Positions 52,380 to 60,816 of a stretch of DNA of 64,000 bases are shown one piece after another. Source of the DNA: Xanthobacteraceae bacterium (GTDB taxonomy: Bacteria > Pseudomonadota > Alphaproteobacteria > Rhizobiales > Xanthobacteraceae); the NCBI GenBank assembly GCA_019746355.1, contig JAIESC010000068.1, positions 62,001 through 126,000 of the forward strand. Direction: 5' to 3'. Below the pieces are notes generated by a model. The model saw only the letters and a program-made list of their open reading frames with translations. It was not told the origin of the DNA and searched no databases. Every line of letters starts with the position of its first letter. Position 1 is the stretch's first letter. Position numbers and translations under genes: made by a program.

Positions 52380-53158
52380 GCAGCCTGCGCCTGTTCGGCG
52401 ACCAGCGTGAGGAACGTGTCTTCCAGGCTCGAGTCGCCCTTGCCGGCCTTGATGCGCAGCTCATCGAGCGTGCCCTGCGCGATCAGCCGGCCGCCGGCGA
52501 TCACGCCGATCCGGTCGGCCATGCGCTCGGCGACTTCGAGGATGTGCGTGGTCATGATCACGGTGCCGCCGGCGGCGACCCGCTCGCGCAACACGTTTTT
52601 GACCTGCCGTGCCGAGCCCGCGTCGAGCCCGGTCAGCGGCTCGTCGAGAATGATCAGCATCGGGTCATGCACGAGTGCGCCGGCGAGCGCCACCTTCTGC
52701 CGCATGCCCTTGGAAAAGCCCTCGCAGCGTTCATGCGCGTGCGGGGTGAGACCGAGCCAGCCGAGCAGCTCGTTTGCGCGCTGCTCGGCCTCGTCGGCGT
52801 CGATGCTCCAGAGACCTGCGACGAATTCGAGGTACTCGTAGGGTGTGAGCTTGTCGTAGATCATCGGCTCGTCCGACACCCAGGCGGTGATCCGCTTGGC
52901 CTCGACCGGATCGGCAAGCGCGTCGACGCCGAACACCACGATCGAGCCGGCGTCGGGCTTGAGCAGGCCCGCGACCATGCGCAGCGTCGTGGTCTTGCCG
53001 GCCCCGTTCGGCCCGAGCAGGCCGTAGAATTCGCCCTTGCGGATGGTGAGGTCGAGCCCGTCGACAGCCGGCCGGTCGAAGCGCTTGCAGAGCCCGCGGA
53101 CGTCGAGGGCGGCGATGGGCAACGGCTGGTGCATGGCGGAAGGCCTTTCGCCAGCCAT
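52376..53158 (-). CDS. ABC transporter ATP-binding protein (CcmA/ABC-2 type)
   Basis: 260 aa (start at 53158, or 53134 which has AAAGG before it). Walker A GPNGAGKTT at 49-57, signature FSKGMRQK at 148-155, Walker B LIILDEP near 168-174 and LTGLD, switch His in TTHILEVAE. Pattern of exporters of the DrrA/CcmA group. Coupled to the permease at 50853. Confidence 0.9.
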   Translation of the reverse strand: MAGERPSAMHQPLPIAALDVRGLCKRFDRPAVDGLDLTIRKGEFYGLLGPNGAGKTTTLRMVAGLLKPDAGSIVVFGVDALADPVEAKRITAWVSDEPMIYDKLTPYEYLEFVAGLWSIDADEAEQRANELLGWLGLTPHAHERCEGFSKGMRQKVALAGALVHDPMLIILDEPLTGLDAGSARQVKNVLRERVAAGGTVIMTTHILEVAERMADRIGVIAGGRLIAQGTLDELRIKAGKGDSSLEDTFLTLVAEQAQAA

Positions 53159-53224
53159 CCTAGTTGAGAGAGGTTTCCTGCCCGTGAATCAAAGAAGAAT
53201 GAAATTGCCTTGAGTTTTAGTGAT

Positions 53225-54235
53225 TTAAGGCCCGGCCGCTGCGACCTCGGCGCGGGTGACGAACGCGTCAGCAAAGAACTCGCTTTCCGGCAGCCCAGCG
53301 ACGATGAACTCAGCTTTGGCGGCTTGCGTCATCACCGGCACGCCGCAGACATAGGCCTGGAAATCCGCAAGCGACGGATGGTCTTCGAGCACGGCCTTGT
53401 GCACCAGGTTGTGCCGGAGGCCGGGCTCAGGCACGTCGGACAGAACCGGCACGTAACGAAAGCGCGGACTGTCCTTCGCCCATCTTGAAGGCAGGTCCGA
53501 ATAGAGCCCGGAGCGCTGCCGCGCCCCCCAATAGAGCGTCATGTCGCGGGCGATGCCCTTGATCATCATGTCCTCGATGATCGATTGGATCGGCGCGAAG
53601 CCGGTGGAGCCTGCGACGAACAGGAGCGGCTTTGCGCTGTCGCGCAGCATGAAATCGCCGAACGGCACTTCGACGTTCAGGATATCGCCGCGCTTGAGCT
53701 TCTCGAACACATAGGTGGTGAACGCACCGCCCGGCACATGGCGGATGTGCAACTGCACCCCGTCGCTTTCGCGCGGCGGATTGGCCATGGAGAAGTCGCG
53801 GCGCTCGCCATTGTCCAAAATGAGATTGAGGTGCTGGCCGGCCTTGAACTTGACGCGGATGCCGGCGGGGAAGCGCAGGTGCACCAGCATCACGTCGTCG
53901 GCGAGCCGCGTCAGGCGGAACACACGGGCGGTGGTGGTCTTGCGCGCGAACGGGTCGGCCTTGGCGATCGAGCGCGGCGCGATCACGAGGTCGGAGCGCG
54001 GCCGCGCGTTGCAGAACAGCACCTGGTTGTCGGCGCGCTCGGCCCCGCTCAGCGCATCGCCGGCAAAGGCGCGGGTCTCGCCGGACACCACGCGGCCCTT
54101 GCAGGTGCCGCACACGCCCTTGCGGCAGGAGAACGGGATTTCCAGGCCGGCGCGCTGCGCCGCATCGAGCACCGACTCGTTCGGCTCGCAGGGAAAGCGA
54201 TACTCGGAGTTCGCGACGGTAACCGTGAAGGTCAT
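53225..54235 (-). CDS. Ring-hydroxylating dioxygenase ferredoxin-reductase component
   Basis: 336 aa, the class IB arrangement: N-terminal plant-type [2Fe-2S] ferredoxin (C37, C42, C45, C75 in CRKGVCGTC...FC), FAD domain (RDFSMANP near 146-152) and NAD domain (VAGSTGFAPI and CGVPVM). Passes electrons from NADH to the oxygenase. The same layout is seen in BenC and related reductases. Starts 4 bases after the beta-subunit stop (54240) in the same operon. Confidence 0.92.
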   Translation of the reverse strand: MTFTVTVANSEYRFPCEPNESVLDAAQRAGLEIPFSCRKGVCGTCKGRVVSGETRAFAGDALSGAERADNQVLFCNARPRSDLVIAPRSIAKADPFARKTTTARVFRLTRLADDVMLVHLRFPAGIRVKFKAGQHLNLILDNGERRDFSMANPPRESDGVQLHIRHVPGGAFTTYVFEKLKRGDILNVEVPFGDFMLRDSAKPLLFVAGSTGFAPIQSIIEDMMIKGIARDMTLYWGARQRSGLYSDLPSRWAKDSPRFRYVPVLSDVPEPGLRHNLVHKAVLEDHPSLADFQAYVCGVPVMTQAAKAEFIVAGLPESEFFADAFVTRAEVAAAGP

Positions 54236-54239
54236 CGTG

Positions 54240-54710
54240 TCACAACGGCAGCGCGAGCAGCGTTTGAATGCGCGAGGAATCGCACACCACGATGCGTTTT
54301 AAGAATTTCAAATCGTTGCCCGCGGCGCGGACCACGTCGAGGTAGACGCCGGTCGCGAAAATATCGGTCTGGCCGTCGTGCATAATGCGGGCCACCATGA
54401 ACGGCGTCTCGGTCTCGGCTTCGCCGCCGCCGTTCTTCAGCACGCTCGGCAGGCCAAGGATGTGGCGGTAGGCCTGCTTCTCGTAGACATTGGCGCCGCG
54501 CAGCGAGGCGACGCGGTCGATCAGCATGCCCCGGGTGTCGGCGTAGATCATGCCGCCCGGAAAACCGGCACGGTGATTCTCGGCGCTGGTCACGACGTAG
54601 AGGCACGGATCGAGAAAGAACTCGGGCCAGGCCTCGAGCTCGTCGCGGGCGATACAGCGGATATAGGCGGCGTTAAGCGCGAGAATGCGCTCGATGGTGA
54701 TCCCGGCCAT
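54240..54710 (-). CDS. Aromatic-ring-hydroxylating dioxygenase beta subunit
   Basis: 156 aa, the cone-shaped NTF2-like structural subunit of alpha3beta3 dioxygenases: LNAAYIRCIARDELEAWPEFFLDPCLYVV then YADTRGMLIDRVASL. No catalytic metal. Twelve bases separate it from the alpha-subunit gene upstream. Confidence 0.9.
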   Translation of the reverse strand: MAGITIERILALNAAYIRCIARDELEAWPEFFLDPCLYVVTSAENHRAGFPGGMIYADTRGMLIDRVASLRGANVYEKQAYRHILGLPSVLKNGGGEAETETPFMVARIMHDGQTDIFATGVYLDVVRAAGNDLKFLKRIVVCDSSRIQTLLALPL

Positions 54711-54722
54711 TCTACGTGGACC

Positions 54723-55985
54723 TTAAACGCCCATATGCGAGCGGTAGCACTTCCAGAAGCCGCGCACCGAGGCTTCGGTCGCGCGCGTGCCTTCGTTGGC
54801 GGTGCTGTTGCCGCCCATCTCGACCACGGCGCGCTCGCCGTCGGCGGCCGCGACGCCGCGCTGCACGAAGCCGCCGACCGCGCCGTCCTCCATCGAGACG
54901 TAGCCCGCGGGGCCGGCGAGGTTGTTCTGGCGAAGCCGCCGCTTCTTCATCTCCTCCGTGTCGTCGGCAAAGCCGAACGTGGTCCAGTTCAGCGCGGTCT
55001 GCTGCAGACCCTTGGGCAGGATCTGCCGCACCGCCAGCGCGTTCTGGATCTGCTGCAGCACGAAGTTCGGAAACACCGTCAGGATCTGCATGTGACAGCC
55101 GTCGCCGAACTCGTCGGCATTGTCGAGCAGGCTCGGGTCCTTCAGGGTGAAGCTCTCGTTCTCGGAGCGGATGCCCATCGCGGCGTAGTCGTTGCCGCTG
55201 TTCTTGGTGTCGATGAACGAGAAGCTCGCATGGTTGCCGCCGTCCGGGCTCACCACCATGCCGCCCTTCTGCGACAGCCGGTTGATGCCGAAGGTGGTGA
55301 AGAAGGTGTGGAGCAGGGAGGCATGATAGGTGTCTTTCACGTTCTCGAAGTAGAGCTTCCAGTTGTTCGGCAGCATCTGCGTGTAGCGGCCGGTGACGAC
55401 CACGGGCTTGTGCAGCACGCGCCTGATGCGGGTCGCCACATCCTCGCCGAGATATTCCTCGATCGGCGGCACGTCGTCGGAAAGGCTGCCGAACACCAGC
55501 CCGGCGAACAAGGCGACACGCAGCTTCCGCGGGCCGTGGTCGGAGCGGCAGAAGGTCTTCGGCATGCCGCCCTTGCCGTTGACGCCGTCCTCGAACGCGA
55601 CCGCCTTGAGATTGCCCTTCAGGTCGTAGTTCCAGGCGTGATAGACGCAGGTGAAGTCGCGGGCGTGGCCGCCGCCGTCGAGCGCGATCAGCGCGCCGCG
55701 ATGCGCGCAGCGGTTCTCGAAGGCGTAGACCTCGTCGTCGAAGTCGCGCGCGACGATCACCGGCATGCTGCCCACGTAAGTGACGCGATAGTCGCCTGGC
55801 TTGGCGACCTCGGCTTCGAGGCAGAGGAAATTCCACACCGGGCCTTCATAGATGCGCTGCTGCTCCAGCGAATAGATCTCCGGCGAATGGTAGATCCAGT
55901 AGGGAATGCGCGTCAGCGCGCCCTGCGGCCACTCCATCGGCTGCGGAGCGTTCGGAATCGAGCCGGGTGTGATATTGACGTTCAT
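54723..55985 (-). CDS. Aromatic-ring-hydroxylating dioxygenase alpha subunit
   Basis: 420 aa from the ATG at 55985; the ATG at 56012 and the longer frame lie in an R6 repeat, so are less likely. Rieske ligands C93, H95, C113, H116 (CAH...CVYH). Mononuclear iron ligands H221 and H226 with bridging D218 ([12 protein letters not shown]). With the beta subunit and reductase it would add O2 to an aromatic ring to give a cis-dihydrodiol or a demethylated/deaminated diol. The gene set lacks a dihydrodiol dehydrogenase. Substrate probably a benzoate- or anthranilate-like acid, judging by the BenC-type reductase. Confidence 0.92.
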   Translation of the reverse strand: MNVNITPGSIPNAPQPMEWPQGALTRIPYWIYHSPEIYSLEQQRIYEGPVWNFLCLEAEVAKPGDYRVTYVGSMPVIVARDFDDEVYAFENRCAHRGALIALDGGGHARDFTCVYHAWNYDLKGNLKAVAFEDGVNGKGGMPKTFCRSDHGPRKLRVALFAGLVFGSLSDDVPPIEEYLGEDVATRIRRVLHKPVVVTGRYTQMLPNNWKLYFENVKDTYHASLLHTFFTTFGINRLSQKGGMVVSPDGGNHASFSFIDTKNSGNDYAAMGIRSENESFTLKDPSLLDNADEFGDGCHMQILTVFPNFVLQQIQNALAVRQILPKGLQQTALNWTTFGFADDTEEMKKRRLRQNNLAGPAGYVSMEDGAVGGFVQRGVAAADGERAVVEMGGNSTANEGTRATEASVRGFWKCYRSHMGV

Positions 55986-56007
55986 GGTCTTCGCGAACCT
56001 CTCAGTG

Positions 56008-56112
56008 GTCATTCCGGGGCGCGCCGCAGGTGCGAACCCGGAATCCAGATCGAAACTCCACCCGTGCCGCTGGATTCCGGGCACGCGAGCTTCGCTCGCG
56101 CCCCGGAATGAC
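56008..56112. repeat. R6 palindromic element
   Basis: 16-bp perfect arms GTCATTCCGGGGCGCG (56008-56023) and CGCGCCCCGGAATGAC (56097-56112). Inside: CCCGGAATCCAG (56037-56048) with CTGGATTCCGGG (56070-56081), and GCGAGC/GCTCGC with a TTC loop (56085-56099). Sits between the extradiol dioxygenase and alpha-subunit genes and supplies an accidental in-frame ATG. Confidence 0.8.
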
Positions 56113-56123
56113 GGCGGAGAACA

Positions 56124-57134
56124 TCAGCCGGTCTTGCGCGCCGGCGCGGTCGCGTCCCACCACGGACAGACGTCGCGGGCCAGCTTGTAGTTGCCCTCCA
56201 TGACGTTGAGCGGCAGACGGTAGCCCTTCTCGGCGTTGGAGATGCGAAGCTCGCGCGCCTCGTTGCGCTGCTCTTCGTTCAGCCAGTAGCGCTCATGGCC
56301 CCAAAGGCTCGGCCCCTGGGTGATGATCTCCGGCGTCCAGTTCGCGGGGTCGATCGAGCGGCCGCCCCAGCCATATTCGAACATGAACTTCGACGGCGAC
56401 CACGAATAGAACGAGTGGACCTGGTCGTTGTAGTGGCGGCCGAACGTTGTCGCGATCATCTCCGGATTCTTCAACGCGAGGTCGTAGCCCTGGCCGACGT
56501 CGTCGAGATAGCAGGTCTCGACCATCAGATGATGGATGCCGGTCTTGCCCGACTCGATGAATGCCACGCTGTGATGGCGCGGATTGACGTGGAAGAAATA
56601 GGCGGCGAACGGCTTGGTGAAGTAGTCGCTGAGCTTGAAGCCGAGGATGTCCTGATAGAACGGCAGGATGTCGCCGATCTTCTCGCAGTGGAGCACGGCG
56701 TGGCCCATGCCGAGCGGGCCGGTGCGGAAGCCGGAGATAGCGCGGCCGGGCTTGAACGGATCGGTGGTGGTCTCGGCGCCATGGAAGATTTCCAGCCGGT
56801 TGCCGGCGGGGTCCGACAGCACGATCAGGTCGCGCACCTTGCGCTCCTCGGCCAGCGCCCGCGAGCCGCGCGCGAACGGCACCTTGTGCCGTTCGAGATT
56901 GGCCGCGTAAGCGTCGAGCGCCGCGGCGTCCGCAACCTCCCAGCCGAAGAAGCCCGGAGCCTCGCCCGCGTCCTCATGCACCACGAGCCGCTGCTTCTTG
57001 TCGTCCATGCGGAACGTCGCCGTGCCGCGGCTCTTGTCGACGAGCTGCATGCCGAGGAACCGGCCGGCGTAGGCGGTCCAGTCCTCGAGGTTCGCCGTCC
57101 GAAGGCCGATATAGCCGAGCGTTTCCAAGCCCAT
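56124..57134 (-). CDS. Extradiol ring-cleavage dioxygenase, VOC family (BphC-like)
   Basis: 336 aa, two VOC domains as in type I extradiol enzymes. Iron(II) ligands H145 (GMGHAVL), H202 (GIHHLMVE) and E253 (FMFEYG) match the BphC pattern. Cleaves a catechol next to its hydroxyls, giving a yellow ring-opened acid. It is the first gene of the minus-strand dioxygenase cluster and should act on the product of the hydroxylating system. GCAGGAG ribosome binding site; a TATAAG box on the minus strand (57178-57173) may belong to its promoter. Confidence 0.9.
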   Translation of the reverse strand: MGLETLGYIGLRTANLEDWTAYAGRFLGMQLVDKSRGTATFRMDDKKQRLVVHEDAGEAPGFFGWEVADAAALDAYAANLERHKVPFARGSRALAEERKVRDLIVLSDPAGNRLEIFHGAETTTDPFKPGRAISGFRTGPLGMGHAVLHCEKIGDILPFYQDILGFKLSDYFTKPFAAYFFHVNPRHHSVAFIESGKTGIHHLMVETCYLDDVGQGYDLALKNPEMIATTFGRHYNDQVHSFYSWSPSKFMFEYGWGGRSIDPANWTPEIITQGPSLWGHERYWLNEEQRNEARELRISNAEKGYRLPLNVMEGNYKLARDVCPWWDATAPARKTG

Positions 57135-57409
57135 CGCAGTGCTCCTGCGGAATTAGCTAGCGATTTGCCCACCTTATACCACACCTGTCGAGTTCGGCGG
57201 AACCTCGCGCCATGTCGGCAAAGCATGGGTGCACATCTGGTTGTTTTTTGGGGGGCGAGCCGGTCCGATCATCGCGGCAGCCGCCCAATCGTCGGGCTTC
57301 CGCCCCATGGGGGCCGGTGCTAGCGTTGACGCACAGGTCGATTGCAGCGTGCATCCATCCGCACGGTCTCGGCAGAAAGGCCGCCGGATTTTCCAACGGA
57401 GGAACGTCC

Positions 57410-58669
57410 ATGGCCTTTCGGAAATCACCAATCCTGTTTGCGTTGTTGTCGGGTGCGGCGCTGGTCGCCGTGTCCGCCGGGCCGTCCCGGGCGGCCGAGG
57501 AATTGCGGATCGGCCTGATCGCGCCGATGACCGGACCCTTCGCCCAGGTCGGCAAAGATATGGTCGACGGCTTCAACATGTATCTCGAAGAGGTCGGTGG
57601 CGACTTCGCGGGGGCCAAGGTCAAGCTGATCGTCGAGGACGACGTGGCCAAGCCCGACACCGGCGTGACCAAGGCGAAGAAGCTGATCCTGCAGGACAAG
57701 GTGCACATGCTCGTCGGCGGTGTTCTCGCCTCGACCGGCTATGCGCTCGCTCCGGTCAGCACGGCGGACAAGACCGTCTACATCGCCTCGGTGCCCGCGT
57801 CCGACGATCTGACGCAACGCGATCTGCCCAAGTTCCCGTATTTCATCCGCACCGGCTGGAGCAGCTCGCAGCCGCATCACGCGCTGGGCCAGTGGGCCTG
57901 CGAGCAGGGCCACAAGAAGATCTCGGCGATCGGTGCCGACTATGCCTTCGGTTACGAGTCGGTCGGCGGCTTCCAGAAGGCGTTCGAGGACTGCGGCGGA
58001 CAGATCGTGCAGAAAATCTGGCCGCCGCTCGGTGCCAAGGACTTCGGGCCGTACATTCCCGGCATCAAGGCGGACGCCGACGCCGTGTTCACGCTGATGG
58101 TCGGGCCGATGGCGCTGCAGTTTCCCAAGCAGCTTCGCCAGGGCGGGTTCAAGAAGCCGATCGTCGGCGGCGGCACGAGCTACGACGAGTTCGCGCTGCC
58201 GTTCATGGATGACGGCGTGATCGGCGACGTCTCGGCGCTGCAATACAGCGCGGCGCTGCAGACGCCGAAGAACGAAGCCTTCGTGAAGAAGTATCGCGGC
58301 AAGTACGGCAAGGTGCCATCCTACTTCTCGGAAACCAACTACAGCACCGCGATGATGATCCACGAGGTGCTGAAGGGCACCAACGGCGCATTCCCCGGCC
58401 CGGAGCAGTTCGTCGCCAAGATGGCGGCGCTCAAGGTCGACACCCCGCGCGGACCGGTGAGCTTCGACGACATGCGCAACCCGGTGCAGAACATCTACAT
58501 CAAGAAGGTCGAGAAGAAGAAGCTGTTCGGCTACGACAAGGACGAGCTCTGGAACACGGTCATCAAGACCTATCCGCACGTGAGCCAGTTCTGGACCTAC
58601 GGCAAGGAAGCGTTCCTGAAGCAGCCGGTCTACAGCCGCGACTTCCCGCCCTGCAAGTTCTGCCAGTAG
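57410..58669 (+). CDS. Branched-chain amino acid-type ABC transporter substrate-binding protein
   Basis: 419 aa from the ATG at 57410 (GGAGGA ribosome binding site); a longer frame from 57212 is discarded. Sec signal (MAFRKSPILFALLSGAALVAVSAG, cleavage near SRA-AE). Mature start LRIGLIAPMTGPFAQVG. It stands alone with no permease or ATPase, is followed by a strong terminator and diverges from the extradiol gene across a 275-base region (57135-57409). That region holds TTGACG at 57326-57331 without a matching -10 box. Aromatic-acid-binding relatives are common next to such clusters, which fits its position. Confidence 0.9.
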   Translation: MAFRKSPILFALLSGAALVAVSAGPSRAAEELRIGLIAPMTGPFAQVGKDMVDGFNMYLEEVGGDFAGAKVKLIVEDDVAKPDTGVTKAKKLILQDKVHMLVGGVLASTGYALAPVSTADKTVYIASVPASDDLTQRDLPKFPYFIRTGWSSSQPHHALGQWACEQGHKKISAIGADYAFGYESVGGFQKAFEDCGGQIVQKIWPPLGAKDFGPYIPGIKADADAVFTLMVGPMALQFPKQLRQGGFKKPIVGGGTSYDEFALPFMDDGVIGDVSALQYSAALQTPKNEAFVKKYRGKYGKVPSYFSETNYSTAMMIHEVLKGTNGAFPGPEQFVAKMAALKVDTPRGPVSFDDMRNPVQNIYIKKVEKKKLFGYDKDELWNTVIKTYPHVSQFWTYGKEAFLKQPVYSRDFPPCKFCQ

Positions 58670-58691
58670 CAGCGCGCGGATTGTGAAGTCG

Positions 58692-58724
58692 AAAACCCCG
58701 GTCCATTGGACCGGGGTTTTTCTT
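58692..58724 (+). terminator. Strong rho-independent terminator
   Basis: Stem AAAACCCCGGTCC / GGACCGGGGTTTT (58692-58704 with 58708-58720), 3-base loop, then TCTT. It works on both strands because the stem starts with AAAA, and so may also end the small minus-strand gene at 58723. Confidence 0.9.
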
Positions 58725-58830
58725 ATTCATCCGGCGGTGCGCCGGCCTGCATCATCGTGCGGGTGTTTTCCGCGACGATCTCCCACATCCCCGACATGAC
58801 GATCATGGGCATCCAGAACAGGAATGGCAT
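58723..58830 (-). CDS. Small hydrophobic protein (35 aa)
   Basis: Reads MPFLFWMPMIVMSGMWEIVA then a polar end with MMQAGAPPDE. ATG at 58830 is preceded by GAGG with 6-base spacing. The N-terminal 20 residues could form one membrane helix. The stop codon lies in the T-tract of the bidirectional terminator, as expected for a real convergent gene. An upstream leader holds a CACGGA/TCCGTG hairpin (58881-58899). No family recognised; coding status needs support. Confidence 0.45.
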   Translation of the reverse strand: MPFLFWMPMIVMSGMWEIVAENTRTMMQAGAPPDE

Positions 58831-58967
58831 CGGTCGCCTCGCATTTTCTGTTTCTGTGTTGTTTTCGCGAGGGGATAACGCACGGAGACCCGATCCGTGT
58901 CACATTAAATTTCGCGCAAGTGGCTGCCGAGCGCGGGAACTTTTGTCCGTGGTCACATGTGTGGCGC

Positions 58968-59645
58968 TCAATCGAAGCCGTAAAACTGACAGAACTCATG
59001 CAATTCGGCGCGCGGCGAGCGGAAGTCGTTGGCCTTGTGCTTCCTGTCGCCGTACCCGATGGCGAAGCCGCAGAACAGCATTTCGTTGTCCGGCAACTTC
59101 AGGAACTCGCCGACCGTGTCATAGAGTCGCGCCCAGGCTTCCTGCGGACAGGTGTCGAGGCCATAGCCGCGGGCGAGAAACGCCATGGCATGGACATAGC
59201 CGCCGAGGTCGGCCCACTGGCCGGGGCCAAGCCGCCGGTCGATGGTGATGAACAGCGCCACCGGCGCGCCGAAGAACTCGAAATTCTTCTTGTACTGCCC
59301 GAGCCGGCCGGCTGCGTCGTCGCGGCCGATGCCGAGCGAGCCGTAGAGCTGGATGCCATGCCCCTCGCGGCGCTCCTTGTAGGCGCCGAACATCGGCTCG
59401 GGATAGATCGGGTATTCCGGCTTGCTGTGGCGCGGATCCTCGTTGGCGATGCGCTTTGCAACGACGGCTTTGAACTCGGCGAGCGGTTCGCCGGTGAGTG
59501 CGTAGACGTTCCAGCTTTGCAGGTTGCCGCCGGATGCCGCGCGTTGTGCCTTGACGATGATCTCCCTGACGATCTTGAGATCAACCGGCTTGTCGAGGAA
59601 GGCGCGGCAGGCGATGCGCGAGTCGACGGCTTCGAAAACGTCCAT
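58968..59645 (-). CDS. Nitroreductase family protein
   Basis: 225 aa. FMN-binding nitroreductase fold: SRIACRAFLDKPVDLKIVREII at the start, QRAASGGNLQSWNVYALTG (FMN contacts), and LPDNEMLFCGFAIGYGDRKHKAND near the end. Reduces nitro groups, quinones or flavins with NAD(P)H. Could supply reduced flavin to an LLM enzyme, but no evidence links it to the one at 22574. Confidence 0.9.
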   Translation of the reverse strand: MDVFEAVDSRIACRAFLDKPVDLKIVREIIVKAQRAASGGNLQSWNVYALTGEPLAEFKAVVAKRIANEDPRHSKPEYPIYPEPMFGAYKERREGHGIQLYGSLGIGRDDAAGRLGQYKKNFEFFGAPVALFITIDRRLGPGQWADLGGYVHAMAFLARGYGLDTCPQEAWARLYDTVGEFLKLPDNEMLFCGFAIGYGDRKHKANDFRSPRAELHEFCQFYGFD

Positions 59646-59665
59646 GGATGATCCTCAGGGCTGTC

Positions 59666-59760
59666 ATCGCCGGGCCTTTCCCGGCGATCTCGCTTGGGCG
59701 GGTACAGTGCCGACCTAAGCGGGATCACCGGGTCACGCCGCTTCGCGGCGGCCCGGTGAT
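59666..59760. repeat. R7 palindromic element
   Basis: Two hairpins: ATCGCCGGG / CCCGGCGAT (59666-59674 with 59680-59688, loop CCTTT) and ATCACCGGG / CCCGGTGAT (59724-59732 with 59752-59760), with an inner CGCCGC/GCGGCG stem. Lies between nitrilase and nitroreductase genes. Confidence 0.7.
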
Positions 59761-59767
59761 GTCGGTG

Positions 59768-60811
59768 CTATTCGTCCGGAGCCGCAAGACGGCGCGGCGG
59801 AGAGGGCAGTTCCTGCGATGACGGGGCGCCGAGCGCGACGGGATCGTTGTGCACGCGGTAAAGCTGCGGTGCGGCGCGATTGATGTGCACCTGGAAAATG
59901 TCCGGCCGGTTGTAGTGCCCGGCGAAGTCGTGGCGGAGCTTCATCTGGATGCCGAGGTCGAGATTGCACTCGGCATAGAGAATGCCTTCCCCCGCGCCCA
60001 GGGGCCCGGCGATGATGCGCGACAGCGGGTCGACGATCAGCGAGCCGCCGCAGCAGTCCGGGTTGCGCAGGAATTTCTCCGCCTCCGCGCTGGGCTGAAG
60101 CATCTCGATCATCCGCTCGTCGACCGTGCCGCAGGCCGAGATCACGAACGCCTTGCTCATCTGCGCGAAGGCCTGCGAGTCGATCGCCACGCGGTTGCGC
60201 AACGGATCGCCGCTGGTCGGAAAGTGGTTGGGCCAGCTCATCACGTGAATGCGCGTGCCTTCGGCGATCAGCGCGAACACCGCCAGCGGATTGGAGTTCT
60301 CGCCGCAGATCAGCCCGGACATCGGGCCGAACTCGCTCTGGAACGCGCCGAACGTGTCGCCGTAGCCGCCCATGTGCACCAGCCGCTCGCCGACCGTCGG
60401 CATGATCTTCTGGTGCTTGCGGATGATGCTGCCGTCGGGAGCGAAATAGATCTGGGTGTTGAACATCGTCCCGGTGGTGTTGGGGATCTTCTCGCACACG
60501 CCCATCACCACATAGGCGTTGGCGTCGCGGGCGGCGGCGCCGAGCGCCTCGGTCTGCGGCCCGGGAATCTCGAGCGAATTCTTGAACAGCTCGACGGCGA
60601 GCTTGTTGGCGAGCGTGCCGGTCGCGGCGTGGTGGTGGTACCAGACCGGATGCGCGGGAATGAAGCCTTCGGGAAAGCCGATCACCCGCGCGCCGGCCTG
60701 ACCTGCCTCGCGGATCAGCCGGCAGGCTTTCTCGGTCGAGCCCTCGCGGTCGAGGAACACCGAGGCGGCCTGCACCGCTGCGACCTTCACCGTGCCGTAC
60801 TGATCGCCCAT
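59768..60811 (-). CDS. Nitrilase
   Basis: 347 aa from the ATG at 60811. Complete Glu-Lys-Cys triad: E48 (FPEGFIPAHP), K135 (RKHQKIMPT), C169 (LICGENSNP). The size and the FPEGFIPAHPVWYH motif fit true nitrilases (aliphatic, aryl or arylacetonitrile group) that turn R-CN into R-COOH plus ammonia. Five bases separate it from the MFS gene upstream on the same strand, so the transporters may carry its substrate or product. Confidence 0.92.
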   Translation of the reverse strand: MGDQYGTVKVAAVQAASVFLDREGSTEKACRLIREAGQAGARVIGFPEGFIPAHPVWYHHHAATGTLANKLAVELFKNSLEIPGPQTEALGAAARDANAYVVMGVCEKIPNTTGTMFNTQIYFAPDGSIIRKHQKIMPTVGERLVHMGGYGDTFGAFQSEFGPMSGLICGENSNPLAVFALIAEGTRIHVMSWPNHFPTSGDPLRNRVAIDSQAFAQMSKAFVISACGTVDERMIEMLQPSAEAEKFLRNPDCCGGSLIVDPLSRIIAGPLGAGEGILYAECNLDLGIQMKLRHDFAGHYNRPDIFQVHINRAAPQLYRVHNDPVALGAPSSQELPSPPRRLAAPDE

Positions 60812-60816
60812 TTTTC

